A stretch of DNA of 64,000 bases from Pseudomonas mendocina. GTDB lineage: Bacteria; Pseudomonadota; Gammaproteobacteria; Pseudomonadales; Pseudomonadaceae. This document shows, one piece after another, positions 54,114 through 63,374 of this stretch (its first letter is position 1; each line of letters starts with the position of its first letter). The notes under the pieces were generated by a model. It was not told the origin of the DNA. It made no database searches and was given only the letters and a program-made list of their open reading frames with translations. A program made the translations under genes and the position numbers. Location of the stretch: the NCBI RefSeq assembly GCF_003008615.1, contig NZ_CP027657.1:4836001-4900000 (forward strand), given 5' to 3'.

Positions 54114-54297
54114 GGTTGTTCCTCATAAAGGTTTCAGCATCGAGACGAAGCCAGCTGGCCGGCTTCGCAGGTGCCTCGACGAAACACCTGTGAGCTATAC
54201 CCGCGAGGAACGGGGTTGGATGTCGGCGGATGAAAATATTTTTTCGGCAGGGGTCAGGCTGTTTGCAAGGTTGCCGGCCGGGTGGCCGGCAATCTGC

Positions 54298-55011
54298 TCA
54301 GTTGGTGCTGGCCAGCACGGCACGGCCGATATATAGCACCGGTCCGCTGGGACGGTTGTAGGGTGAACCACCGGCTGGCTCGAGCGTCAACTCGAACAGT
54401 TGGCCGGCTTGCACCGCGCCGATCTGCTCAGCTGGCAGACGCAGCGGTTGGCCAGCTTCGACCAGGCCCAGCGAGCGTGGGCCGTCGGCTGGATCAATCA
54501 GCGTCCAGAACTGCAAGGCGCGGCCTTCAGGTACCTGATCGGCGACCAGAGGGTCGAGCGAGAGCGTGCCATCGCTGCTGACCTGGATGACCCAGCCCGG
54601 TTTGGCGGCTTCGCCCGGCTGTTGCAACACCACGGTGTAGCGCTCGCCGGATATATCCGGGGCGCGCAACAGCGGCATCAACACGGCGACCAGCAGCGCC
54701 ATGGCCAGCGCGGCAGCGGTCAGGCGCCAGGTCAGCAGGCTGTTCCACCAGTAGGCCAGGGGGCTGTCGCGTGGCGCATCGTGCAGGCCAAGACTCTGCC
54801 GAATGCGGGGCCAGAGTGCCGGGGAGGGGGCTTGTGCCGGCAGCTGGTCGCTGAGGTCGAGAAAGTGCCGCTCCCACTCCAGGGCCATGCGGGCGGCCTG
54901 CTCATCGTTTTCGAGCAACTGGCGCACTTCGGCGGCTTCGTGCTCGTCGAGCAGGCCGAGCAGATATTCGCCAATCAGGGCGCGGCGTTCTTCGGGATCG
55001 TGCGGAATCAT
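54298..55011 (-). CDS. Anti-sigma factor (RskA/anti-sigma-K family)
   Basis: 237 aa from ATG 55011, which overlaps the sigma gene's stop by ATGA. N-terminal zinc-free anti-sigma domain (RRALIGEYLLGLLDEHEAAEVRQLLENDE), one membrane helix (LTAAALAMALLVAVLMPLL, about 97-117), and a periplasmic anti-sigma-K domain (LQFWTLIDPADGPRSLGLV). It would hold the ECF factor at the membrane until a periplasmic signal triggers release. Confidence 0.9.
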   Translation of the reverse strand: MIPHDPEERRALIGEYLLGLLDEHEAAEVRQLLENDEQAARMALEWERHFLDLSDQLPAQAPSPALWPRIRQSLGLHDAPRDSPLAYWWNSLLTWRLTAAALAMALLVAVLMPLLRAPDISGERYTVVLQQPGEAAKPGWVIQVSSDGTLSLDPLVADQVPEGRALQFWTLIDPADGPRSLGLVEAGQPLRLPAEQIGAVQAGQLFELTLEPAGGSPYNRPSGPVLYIGRAVLASTN

Positions 55012-55556
55012 GCTTGCAGACACTCCTGCAGCGCGCGCAGGCCGGCGCGGATACGGCCTTTGATGGTGCCCAGCGGTGTGCTCAGGCGACTGGCGATCTG
55101 CTCGTGGGTCAGGCCACGGTAGAAGGCCAGCAGAATCGGGTGACGGCGCGGCCTTTCCAGGCGCTGCAGGCAGTTGCGCAGCAGGCGCTGCTCGGCTTGC
55201 TCCAGCGCCTGCGCTTCGGCCTGTGGGCTATCGTCCAGCACGCGCTCGAAGAACTCATCGTCTACCTCGGCATGCCGGCCGCCACTGCGCAGGGCATTGA
55301 GGACGCGGTAGCGCAGAATGCTGTGGATCCAGGCGCGGCCGCTGCCCAGCTCGCGTCGAAAGCGCGCGGCGTGTTGCCAGATGCGCACGAAGGCGTCGTG
55401 CAGGCAGTCTTCGGCAATATCGCGCCGGCCCAGCATGCTGATGGCCAGGCCGAGCAATTGCCCGGCTTCTTGCCGATAGAGCGCCTGGAAGGCTCGTTCG
55501 TCACCGCGTGCGCAGGCTTCCAGGGTACTTTCGTAGTCGAACTCGCGATCTGCCAT
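55008..55556 (-). CDS. ECF RNA polymerase sigma factor (SigK-like)
   Basis: 182 aa with sigma region 2 (ACARGDERAFQALYRQEAGQLLGLAISMLGRRDIAEDCLHD) and region 4 (ILLAFYRGLTHEQIASRLSTPLGTIKGRIRAGL). Coupled to the anti-sigma gene. Typical ECF19/SigK-type arrangement. Confidence 0.94.
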   Translation of the reverse strand: MADREFDYESTLEACARGDERAFQALYRQEAGQLLGLAISMLGRRDIAEDCLHDAFVRIWQHAARFRRELGSGRAWIHSILRYRVLNALRSGGRHAEVDDEFFERVLDDSPQAEAQALEQAEQRLLRNCLQRLERPRRHPILLAFYRGLTHEQIASRLSTPLGTIKGRIRAGLRALQECLQA

Positions 55557-55692
55557 GGGTCATCCGTTGGCCTGAAAAATCCGCATGCAGCTTATACCCG
55601 GCAAGCGAGCCTCTGGATCACGCAGGCGTAACAAAAAATTGTGCGATCGGCTGATGCGAAGGTACGGCGTTTACCGACGCGGCAAGCCAACC

Positions 55693-56949
55693 TCAGGAGT
55701 CGTCCTGCATCTCGGCAATGGCCGGTGGATAGTCCATCTCCACCTCTTGCTCGGAGTACACCGGAGTACTGAGCGACGGGTCGGTCAGTACGGCGCGTAT
55801 GCGATAGCGCGCGGGAGGTAGTTCGGGAAAGAAGGGTACATAGCCGTCATTGCCCTGCCTGTCCGGGTGATAAATGAGGAACTGGCCATTACGGCTCTCG
55901 ATGTAGTTGTCGTCGAGCAACTCACCTTCGCCCTCACGCGCCTCGATGCTGTAGTTGACGCTGTAGAGGCGATGGCTGTAGTGCGTGCCATCGTCTGCGG
56001 TGAACAGCAGGTGGACTTCGGCCTGATCCAGCGTGGGGATACTGGGGCCGAGATTCAGTGTGAAGTTGGCGTCTTGCGGGTCGGAGAAGTCGCCCATGCT
56101 CAGGGTCAATCCATCCGGGTGCGGTGCTGCGTTGTAGCCTTGATGCAGGTCGTAGGCAGCATCGAGCGAAACCCAGCGCTCCAGCGGGCCTTTACGTGAT
56201 GCATAGCGAATCTGCAGCCAGCGGCCCTGTTGATCCAGTACCTCGCAGACGTCGCCCTGAATCAGGTAGGCCTTGGTTCGGCTGGCTTCGTTCGGTCGTT
56301 CATGCAGATACAGGCGCGAGCTGGGCACCGTCCAGGTCTGCGACTGATCGTCGTCGTCCAGCGCGCGGCTGGCGACGACCTTGCCCTGCTGGTCGAACGT
56401 CCTTTCGAAAATCGGAAAAAACACGTAGGGATAGTCCGGGCTGTAGTCATGGCGTAACTGCAGCGCTTTATAGCGCCAGGGAGCACCGGACTCATCGAAA
56501 CGGTAGGCGTCGTAGAACCAGCGCGGCCCACTACGGCAATGGCTGTACAGGGCGCGCTCGTCCTTGTTGGGGTGCAGCTCCGATAACTCCGAGCAGTTGG
56601 CGTTCTCCAGCAACTCGACTGGCATGTGCAGGTGCTCGAAGCGTTGCAGAGCCGGGTGATAGAGATAGAGGTGGTAGACGGAGTTGACCATCCCAACCGG
56701 TACGCGGATGGCCAGATCGGGATGGCCGTCGAAATTGTAGTCATCGACATCGAAGCTGGGCGCCTCTGCATCGTTGCCCTCGGGAATGCTCAGCTCGATC
56801 CGACTACCGTCGGGTTGCCGCAGGAAGTAGAGCTCACCCTGCCGTTCCACCTGAGCGTGCAGTCCTGGTTCCGGTTCGAGACTGGGCAGGTCAGCGAGGG
56901 CGCAGGCGGGTAAGCAGAGCAGGGCGGCGAGAGAGCGAGGCAGGAGCAA
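55693..56949 (-). CDS. Exported protein, unknown function (418 aa)
   Basis: Signal peptide (SLAALLCLPACALA). Near residue 68 it carries DVDDYNFDGHPDLAIR, a Ca-binding FG-GAP-like motif also seen in XAC2610-type proteins; a middle SH3-like segment (AYLIQGDVCEVLDQQGRWLQIRY) resembles bacterial SH3 domains that bind cell wall. No enzyme motif. Separate unit, minus strand. Confidence 0.75.
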   Translation of the reverse strand: MLLPRSLAALLCLPACALADLPSLEPEPGLHAQVERQGELYFLRQPDGSRIELSIPEGNDAEAPSFDVDDYNFDGHPDLAIRVPVGMVNSVYHLYLYHPALQRFEHLHMPVELLENANCSELSELHPNKDERALYSHCRSGPRWFYDAYRFDESGAPWRYKALQLRHDYSPDYPYVFFPIFERTFDQQGKVVASRALDDDDQSQTWTVPSSRLYLHERPNEASRTKAYLIQGDVCEVLDQQGRWLQIRYASRKGPLERWVSLDAAYDLHQGYNAAPHPDGLTLSMGDFSDPQDANFTLNLGPSIPTLDQAEVHLLFTADDGTHYSHRLYSVNYSIEAREGEGELLDDNYIESRNGQFLIYHPDRQGNDGYVPFFPELPPARYRIRAVLTDPSLSTPVYSEQEVEMDYPPAIAEMQDDS

Positions 56950-57008
56950 GATGACAGTCCTTTGCGAAGTTGACAGGCGCCGCCTGGCGCCTGGATTTCA
57001 TGAGCGCT

Positions 57009-57869
57009 TCAGCGTGGCAGTTCGATGCGCGTGGTTTCGCCAGGTACTTGCGGCCAGTCGCCAGCGGCCCAGCGCTGGCGCGCCTGGTCGATCAGCTCCG
57101 CGGTGGTGGCGACGAAGTTCCAGTTGATCCGCCGCGGGCCGATGGGCTCGCCGCCGATCAGGGCCAGGTGGCATTCACCGCAGGCGCTGAGCACGGGCGT
57201 TTCACCTTCTGGAATGACGGCCATGGTGTGTTTGGGCAGGGGCTCACCATCGAGCTCCGCTTCGCCATCGATCAGGTACAGGGCGCGCTCGCTGTGTTCG
57301 GTCGGGATCAACAGATTGGCACCAGCCGCCAGGCGCAGTTCGGCATACAGGGTCGGTGAACGCACCGGAACCGGCGATTCGAGGCAGAAGCCGCTGCCGG
57401 CGATCAGGGTGATCTGCACGCCCATGGCGTCGCTGCGTGGCAGCGACGCAGCCGGGTGGTGGCTGTAGGCCGGATCGCACTGCTCGTCAGCCTCCGGTAG
57501 CGCCAGCCAGACCTGCAGGCCATGGGCTCGCTTGTTCTGCCCGACCTGCTCGGCCGGAGTACGTTCGACATGGGCGACCGCGCGCCCAGCAGTCATCCAG
57601 CTGACGTCGCCCGGACCCACCAGTTGATCCGAGCCCAGGCTGTCCTTGTGCTGCAACTGGCCTTCGAACAGGTAGGTGAGGGTGGACAGGCCGATATGCG
57701 GATGCTGGGCGATGTTCATGCCGCTGCCGGCCGGGTAGGCCTTCTCCAGCATGTGATCGAAGAACACGAAGGGCCCGATGCTGCGAAAGCGTGCCGAGGG
57801 CAGGGGGCGCAGGATGGGTTGGCCAGCGATGTCCTCGGCACGTGGACGAATCAGTTGCAGCTGGCTCAT
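57009..57869 (-). CDS. Pirin family protein
   Basis: 286 aa from ATG 57869. Bicupin pirin with the metal motif MNIAQHPHIGLSTLTYLFEG and the C-terminal pirin_C domain (PTLYAELRLAAGANLLIP). Some bacterial pirins have quercetinase activity; role here unknown. Its start overlaps the OsmC gene by ATGA, so the two are coupled. Confidence 0.93.
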   Translation of the reverse strand: MSQLQLIRPRAEDIAGQPILRPLPSARFRSIGPFVFFDHMLEKAYPAGSGMNIAQHPHIGLSTLTYLFEGQLQHKDSLGSDQLVGPGDVSWMTAGRAVAHVERTPAEQVGQNKRAHGLQVWLALPEADEQCDPAYSHHPAASLPRSDAMGVQITLIAGSGFCLESPVPVRSPTLYAELRLAAGANLLIPTEHSERALYLIDGEAELDGEPLPKHTMAVIPEGETPVLSACGECHLALIGGEPIGPRRINWNFVATTAELIDQARQRWAAGDWPQVPGETTRIELPR

Positions 57870-58267
57870 GCCGAGGCTCCAGCCAGGCGGGTCTCGACCT
57901 GAATGTCGGTGGTGGTCATCAGCTTGTGGATCGGGCATTTGTCGGCGACGCGCAGCAATTGCTGGCGCTGGGCGTCGTCCAGCGGGCCTTTGAACGACAG
58001 CTCGACGATCAGGTGGTAGTTGCCGTCGCGCTCTTCGCTGTCGTCACGCTCAACGCTGACATCGATGCCTTCCAGTGGCAGGCCGCGCTGGCGCGCATAG
58101 AGCAACAGGGTCATGGCCTTGCAGGTGCCGAGCGAGGCGTCGAACAGGTCATGCGGATCGGGGCCGGCTCCTTCTCCACCCAGCTCGGGCGAGACGTCGC
58201 CAACGAGCTGGTGCGAGCCAATTTCGATCTGCTGCTGCAGACCCTTGTTGTTATGAATACGGATCAT
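57866..58267 (-). CDS. OsmC family protein
   Basis: 133 aa from ATG 58267. OsmC/YhfA-like: GGEGAGPDPHDLFDASLGTCKAMTLLLYARQRG with the conserved Cys of the LGTC motif; the second Cys in DKCPIHKLM near residue 117. Members detoxify organic hydroperoxides with the Cys pair. Confidence 0.93.
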   Translation of the reverse strand: MIRIHNNKGLQQQIEIGSHQLVGDVSPELGGEGAGPDPHDLFDASLGTCKAMTLLLYARQRGLPLEGIDVSVERDDSEERDGNYHLIVELSFKGPLDDAQRQQLLRVADKCPIHKLMTTTDIQVETRLAGASA

Positions 58268-58324
58268 GGCGCTTCCTGGTAGGCGTGACGGCAATGCCCG
58301 TCAGCCTATCTCAGGCAGGTCTGC

Positions 58325-59719
58325 TCACACCAGTGCAGACAGGCGCACATCGGCGCCCAGCACGCGCAGCAGACGCCCCTGGCCGTCGACGATAGGCACC
58401 GACACGGTGAAGCAGAAGTCATCGGTTGCCGAGGAGCGGTAGACCTGGGTGATATGGCTGTCCATCCGTTCGGCCACGGCGCGAAACCAGGGGCGCTGGC
58501 TCCAGTCGCGGCCACGACAACTGGCCTCTTCACTGTGCCTGACATCAGCGGCGAAGATGTTCTCGGAAATCTGCACGCCGCGGTTGTCGACCAGGTAGAA
58601 CAGCTCGAAACGACTGTCGCGCGCCAGCGTATCGGCAAGCAGTCGTTCGGCCGTTGCCACGTCGCTGGCCAACTCGGGACGCGTGGCCAGTTGCTCGACG
58701 CTGGCGCGCACGGCTGCGTGGATTTCCAGGCGGAAGTCGCCGAGTCCGGCGAGCAGGCGATCACCATCCTCGCGCACCGCCTGGCTGTGATGCAGTACCT
58801 GGCCTGCTTTGCCGAGTAGCTCAGCGGCGACCTGGGCGATGTTCTGCACGTCGCCGTTGATCGAGCGCACGGCCTGGCCGATCTGCTCGGTGCCAGCGGC
58901 GATCTGGCCGACCTGGCCATCCAGGCGATCCATGGCCTGGCGCGTGCTGTCCAGCCCCTCACTGACGGCGACAATGCCGACGCGGCCATCGGCCACGGCC
59001 AGGTTCATGTGCTGGCCGGCATCGCCAAGCTGCTGCATGCCCTCGCGAAAGCGCTCGATGATGTCGCTGACCTGGCCGGTGGCCTCCGTGGTATGGCCGG
59101 CCAGGCGCCGTACTTCCTCGGCGACCACGGCAAAGCCGCGACCGTGTTCGCCAGCGCGGGCGGCTTCGATGGCGGCGTTCAACGCCAGCAGATTGGTCTG
59201 TTGGGAGATGCTGGCGATCACACCGATGACCTTGCTCACTTCATCGAGCTGCCCAGCCAGTTGCTGGATCACCTGAGCCAGCTGCGCTTCGCTGGCATCG
59301 ATCACTTCGACCTGGCGGAGCACGGCCTGGCCGCTCTGTTGGCAGTGGTGCAGGGTGGCGGAGACTTCGGCGGACAGGCGCGCGACTTCGCCGGCGCCGG
59401 GCACCAGCTCGGCGTCCAGGGTGGTGGTGACCTGCTCGCTGGCGCTGGCGATCAGCTCCGAGGATTGCGCCAGCGTCTGTCCGCTCTGCTGGTTGGCTGC
59501 GGCGATGCGGGCCAACTGCGGCGCATGCGCGGCGATGCCAACGGCGGCACCGAGGCTGACGCGGATACGTTGCTGGAGGCTGGCGCTGAAGTCATTCAGG
59601 CGCACCATCCACTGATAGTCTTCCGGGAGGCGAGTCGTGAGGTCGTGCTGTTGGAACAAAGCATCCAATGCGGCCTCGTCCTGGGCCTTGCGAGCGGGCT
59701 TGCGCAGCAACTGCAACAT
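58325..59719 (-). CDS. Methyl-accepting chemotaxis protein, soluble, sensor domain at the C-terminus
   Basis: 464 aa, no membrane segment. The signalling domain comes first: coiled coil from about residue 70, hairpin tip [37 protein letters not shown] at about 165-200. The C-terminal about 130 residues ([21 protein letters not shown], then [22 protein letters not shown] and [22 protein letters not shown]) are a Cache-like sensor fold normally found in the periplasm. The inverted order suggests cytosolic sensing. Confidence 0.9.
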   Translation of the reverse strand: MLQLLRKPARKAQDEAALDALFQQHDLTTRLPEDYQWMVRLNDFSASLQQRIRVSLGAAVGIAAHAPQLARIAAANQQSGQTLAQSSELIASASEQVTTTLDAELVPGAGEVARLSAEVSATLHHCQQSGQAVLRQVEVIDASEAQLAQVIQQLAGQLDEVSKVIGVIASISQQTNLLALNAAIEAARAGEHGRGFAVVAEEVRRLAGHTTEATGQVSDIIERFREGMQQLGDAGQHMNLAVADGRVGIVAVSEGLDSTRQAMDRLDGQVGQIAAGTEQIGQAVRSINGDVQNIAQVAAELLGKAGQVLHHSQAVREDGDRLLAGLGDFRLEIHAAVRASVEQLATRPELASDVATAERLLADTLARDSRFELFYLVDNRGVQISENIFAADVRHSEEASCRGRDWSQRPWFRAVAERMDSHITQVYRSSATDDFCFTVSVPIVDGQGRLLRVLGADVRLSALV

Positions 59720-59950
59720 GGTGATTCCCCTATCTGGTCTACCTCGGACACTGCAAGCGAGGTGCCATCATTGGCTGGCGTTTCCAGGGTGATCCTGGGC
59801 TGTTAGTCAGCTATCGATGTGCTGGTTTGGTGCGCATATGGCTTGTGCGCTCCATATGAGGGCTTGGGCTGGCTGGAGTGGATGAGCACTCGTCGAACTT
59901 GCGCAGCGGGTCGGCGGTCTATGCTGCTCGTACCGTCAGGAGGACTCGCC

Positions 59951-60979
59951 TTGCTCACATCTCGAACGATGCCATGGATACTTGCGCTCAGCGCCGCGAT
60001 TGCGTGCAGCGCCCAGGCCCGCGAATACCGTTACAGCGATGCCCATCTGCATTATGTCGACTTTTTCCAGGAAAGCGCCGGCATGGATGAGTTGCTGGAG
60101 AAAATGGCGGAAAACAACGTCGATCATGTGATGTTCTCCGGTATTCCGGTGGCCAAGAAGTGGGACGAGGACGAGCCCAAGCGTCCGCGTTATTACGCTG
60201 GTGATGACGCCAATGCCTACTGGTACAGCGCCACCGACGTGTTTATCGCAGATGCCTACAAGCGCCTGCCTGCCGAGCAGCGCAAACGGTTCCACCCGTT
60301 TCTGTCCGGCTTCAACCCCAACGACAAGAATGCTGACGCGCATATCCGCCGCATGCTGGAACTCGACCCCGGCCTGTGGCAGGGCATCGGCGAGGTCTTC
60401 ACTCGGCATGACGATCTCACCGCGCTGATTCACGGCAGTGCGCCGCGGGCCAACAACGAGGCGTTGGCGCGGGTGTTCCACCTGGCCGCCGAGTATGACC
60501 TGCCGGTGATGCTGCATTCGAACATCACCTCCAAGCGTGAGCGCAATCCGCTCTATCTGGAGGAGATCGAGGCGCCGCTGCGCAATCACCCGCATGTGCG
60601 TTTTATCTGGGCGCATGCCGGCACCAGTGCCGAGATTCATCGTCACCAGGAGAAGCTCGACTTCCTCCTGGAGACCCTGGAACGCATGCTCGGCCAATAC
60701 CCGAACCTGTATATCGACCTGTCCTGGACCATGCTGCGGCCTTACTTGCTGGACGAGAGCGGCAAGCCTGATCCGAAGTGGGTGCATCTGGTCAGCAGTT
60801 ATCCAGAGCGTTTCATGCTGGGCTCGGATGTGGTCGGGCGCTTCGGTAGCCTGGGTGATTACATGAGGGGTTTCGACCCTTTCCTCGATGCGTTACCCGA
60901 GGATGTGGCACACAAGGTGGCACGCGACAACTTCCTCTCCGTGCTGCCGCGCAAGGTGCAGGCCGAGCTGGATCGATAG
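59951..60979 (+). CDS. Amidohydrolase-2 family protein, exported
   Basis: 342 aa. Start TTG 59951 chosen because AGGAGG lies 7 nt upstream; ATG 59969 lacks a site. Signal peptide MPWILALSAAIACSAQA. TIM-barrel amidohydrolase: metal motif DAHLHYVDFF, MLHSN, WAHAGTSAEIH and the Asp in LGSDVVGRFG. Substrate unknown. An unusual periplasmic member of the family. Confidence 0.85.
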   Translation: MLTSRTMPWILALSAAIACSAQAREYRYSDAHLHYVDFFQESAGMDELLEKMAENNVDHVMFSGIPVAKKWDEDEPKRPRYYAGDDANAYWYSATDVFIADAYKRLPAEQRKRFHPFLSGFNPNDKNADAHIRRMLELDPGLWQGIGEVFTRHDDLTALIHGSAPRANNEALARVFHLAAEYDLPVMLHSNITSKRERNPLYLEEIEAPLRNHPHVRFIWAHAGTSAEIHRHQEKLDFLLETLERMLGQYPNLYIDLSWTMLRPYLLDESGKPDPKWVHLVSSYPERFMLGSDVVGRFGSLGDYMRGFDPFLDALPEDVAHKVARDNFLSVLPRKVQAELDR

Positions 60980-61045
60980 CGCGACTGTCATCAGGCTGTC
61001 ACTCGGGCGTCATAGGCTCGCGCTCATCTCAACGAGGAGCGCACC

Positions 61046-61510
61046 ATGCATTACACCCGAGTGGCCATGATGGCCGGTCTATTCGCCTGGGCAGGTCTGA
61101 GCCAGGCTGACGTCCGTGTCGAAGGGCCGGTGGAATACGGCATCTTCAGCAGCCAGTATCAGGATTCTCAGCCTGGCGAGCGGGTGCTGACCCGCAGCAA
61201 TCAGGACATCGAGCGCACCGAGCAGATTCCCGCCAAGCTCGGCACCAAGTTCGGCATGCGATACAGCCTGGCCGGCAAGCGTGAGGGTGATATCCCGTTG
61301 ACGTTGCTGTACCTCACGCCAGGCGTTGTCACCCCGGATGGTCAGCGCCACGACAAGTTCGAGGTGCAGCAGAGGCTGGTAGTCGGTGCGCCGCAGGACG
61401 TGATGGCCTTCGAATTCACCGAGCATCACGAAGTGGTGCCCGGTGAATGGCATTTCATCGTTTATCAGGGTGACCGCAAGCTGGCCGAACAGCGTTTCAT
61501 GGTGCGCTGA
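61046..61510 (+). CDS. DUF3859 domain exported protein
   Basis: 154 aa. Signal peptide ending LSQA; then VRVEGPVEYGIFSSQ, TKFGMRYSLAGKREGDIPLTLLYLTPG and HEVVPGEWHFIVYQGDRKLAEQRF, the DUF3859 immunoglobulin-like pattern. GAGGAG precedes the ATG. Function unknown; the stop directly abuts the convergent dgkA stop. Confidence 0.88.
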   Translation: MHYTRVAMMAGLFAWAGLSQADVRVEGPVEYGIFSSQYQDSQPGERVLTRSNQDIERTEQIPAKLGTKFGMRYSLAGKREGDIPLTLLYLTPGVVTPDGQRHDKFEVQQRLVVGAPQDVMAFEFTEHHEVVPGEWHFIVYQGDRKLAEQRFMVR

Positions 61511-61897
61511 TCAGAGCAGGATGATCGCCCAGGTCAGGGCGATCATCAGCAGCGCGACCATTTGCGCCGCACTGCCCATGTCCTTGGCCTGCTTGGACAG
61601 TGGGTGCAGGTTCAGCGAGATGCGGTCGACCACCGCCTCGATGGCGGAATTGAGCAGCTCCACCACCAGCGCCAATAGCGGCACCAGCATCAGCAGCGCG
61701 CGTTCGGCGCGGCCGACATCGACCAGGCAAGCCAGTGGCAGCAGCACCAGGTTCAACCATACCAGTTGGCGGAACGCGGCTTCGCCCTGGTAGGCCGCGC
61801 GCAGCCCGGCTAGCGAGTAGCCTGTGGCGTCGAAGATGCGCGCCAGGCCTCGGCGGCCCTTGAATGACAGGGCGTCCAGATCGGGGCTGTCGTTCAT
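61511..61897 (-). CDS. dgkA: Diacylglycerol kinase
   Basis: 128 aa, three membrane helices, the normal length. Conserved DgkA segment ALVVELLNSAIEAVVDRISLNLHPLSKQAKDMGSAAQMVAL with catalytic Glu and Asp. Recycles diacylglycerol to phosphatidate during membrane-oligosaccharide/LPS modification. ATGA overlap with the preceding inaA gene. Confidence 0.96.
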   Translation of the reverse strand: MNDSPDLDALSFKGRRGLARIFDATGYSLAGLRAAYQGEAAFRQLVWLNLVLLPLACLVDVGRAERALLMLVPLLALVVELLNSAIEAVVDRISLNLHPLSKQAKDMGSAAQMVALLMIALTWAIILL

Positions 61898-62598
61898 GAT
61901 TGCAGCCTACCCCATGGATCGTTCAGCGCATGCTGATAAGCCTGGCGCAGGTAGAGCATGTCCGCTTCAGGCATGCTGCCGCCGTGGCGTTGCAGCTGGC
62001 CAAGATCACGCCGCGAAGCACTGGCAATCCGCCAATGCCGGCGGCTTTTCTCAAGATCCAACAGGGCGACGTCCACATCACCGTCGCTGCGAGCTTTGAC
62101 GAACAGATGCTTGGCGTAGCAGCAGCCATGCTGCCATCCACCCAGGTGCAGGCGCGCCAGGGTTACCGCCAGGCGTTGCAGCATGGTCTGGTTAAGCCTT
62201 GGCGCATGCGCGTCTTCATACCACTGCTCCAGGCTGACGAAACCTGGCAGGGCTTCGGTTACCAGCAGCGCCTGCCACTGCCCGCTCTGCTTGCGTGCCG
62301 CGCAGTAGACGATGTTCGGTGTGCGAATGCCGAGACGGGCCAGGGCGCGGTAGGCCTGCAGCTCTCGCAGGATGGTCGGTCGTCCCAACGGGTGACGCAG
62401 CGAGCGGTAGAGATGTCCGCTCTGGCGTTTGCAGTAGAGCAGGGGGCGATTGCTGTCCCAGTGCTGCAGGCGGCTGACGCCGCTTTCACCACCACGGCGC
62501 TGATTGGCCGGTTCGACCGGCTCTCCCAGGCTATGCCACCAGCGGTCGAATTCGGTCGAGGGCAGGGCGGTCAGTGCTTGTTCGCTGAGCATTCCCAT
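61894..62598 (-). CDS. inaA: InaA/WapQ-type lipopolysaccharide kinase-like protein
   Basis: 234 aa, protein-kinase-like fold: ERELQAYRALARLGIRTPNIVY-like region (ILRELQAYRALARLG), LARLHLGGWQHGCCYAKHLFV (catalytic loop H) and VALLDLEKSRR (metal Asp). Family Kdo/LPS-core kinases. In other pseudomonads it lies behind ColRS and a methyltransferase and contributes to outer-membrane integrity. Confidence 0.88.
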   Translation of the reverse strand: MGMLSEQALTALPSTEFDRWWHSLGEPVEPANQRRGGESGVSRLQHWDSNRPLLYCKRQSGHLYRSLRHPLGRPTILRELQAYRALARLGIRTPNIVYCAARKQSGQWQALLVTEALPGFVSLEQWYEDAHAPRLNQTMLQRLAVTLARLHLGGWQHGCCYAKHLFVKARSDGDVDVALLDLEKSRRHWRIASASRRDLGQLQRHGGSMPEADMLYLRQAYQHALNDPWGRLQS

Positions 62599-62599
62599 A

Positions 62600-63289
62600 T
62601 CAGTTCACCTTGCGCAGGACGTAGGTGCGCCACATGGCATAACCGGGCAGGAAGTCCAGATGGCCGAGAATCACGAAGCCGGCCTGGCGGAATTCTTCCT
62701 CCACGGTCGAGCGCGCGACGACGAAGCGATTCTGGTTTTCCGCGGCACGGCCTTGAGCCGTTCTGCGAGCTTCAAGGCGACGGCGTTTCCAGGCTTTGTA
62801 GTTGCCGTCGACCCATAGCGAGACGATCACCGTATCGCGACTGACGCGATGAAACTCGCGGAGGATGGCCAGGCGGTGTTCAGCCGACTCGATGTGGTGC
62901 AGCAGGCGGATACAGAAGATGCAGTCCACCGCATTGGTGCCCAGTTCGATATCGAAGGCCGAGGTACGGAAGCTGTTGATCCGTGCCACCACCTCAGGCG
63001 TTTGTGCGGCGCGGGCGGTGGCGATCATGTCGGCCGAGTTGTCGGCGGCGAAGATCACTCGGTTCGGCTGTTCGCAGAGCATCGGCCAGAAGCGTCCGGC
63101 ACCGCAGGGCAGGTCGAGCACCAGGTTCGGCTCATCGGCCATCTGCAGCGCACGGCGCGCCACCTGCACGTCGCGCCAGTGCGACAGGCGCCGGGCCAGG
63201 CCATCCTGATGCTTGTGCAGGTATTGCTGGGCGTGCTCGAAATCGTACTTGCGAGAAAAGTCCAGTTCGATGGGGCTAGGCTTGGGCAT
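62600..63289 (-). CDS. Class I SAM-dependent methyltransferase (WarA/PA4379-like)
   Basis: 229 aa. SAM motif LVLDLPCGAGRFWPML, acidic loop FAADNSADMI, motif VDCIFCIRLLHHIES; mid insert RRRLEARRTAQGRAAENQNRF. First gene after colS, and in ColRS-containing pseudomonads the equivalent gene is a ColR target together with inaA; hence the name WarA-like is inferred from context. Confidence 0.88.
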   Translation of the reverse strand: MPKPSPIELDFSRKYDFEHAQQYLHKHQDGLARRLSHWRDVQVARRALQMADEPNLVLDLPCGAGRFWPMLCEQPNRVIFAADNSADMIATARAAQTPEVVARINSFRTSAFDIELGTNAVDCIFCIRLLHHIESAEHRLAILREFHRVSRDTVIVSLWVDGNYKAWKRRRLEARRTAQGRAAENQNRFVVARSTVEEEFRQAGFVILGHLDFLPGYAMWRTYVLRKVN

Positions 63290-63358
63290 GACGAACGTCC
63301 CTTGATGGATACGCTCGTCACCCTAAAGAGCTGGGCATCAAGGCCGCGTCAAAGGGGC

Positions 63359-63374
63359 GTGAAAATTTCGTCAA
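63359..63374 (-). promoter_or_regulatory. Candidate ColR-binding site before the methyltransferase gene
   Basis: Minus-strand TTGACGAAATTTTCAC resembles the published Pseudomonas ColR motif (YYNASNNYTTTTTCAC, recalled from memory), 14 of 16 positions. It overlaps the colS stop codon and is 70-85 bp before the methyltransferase start. Confidence 0.45.
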
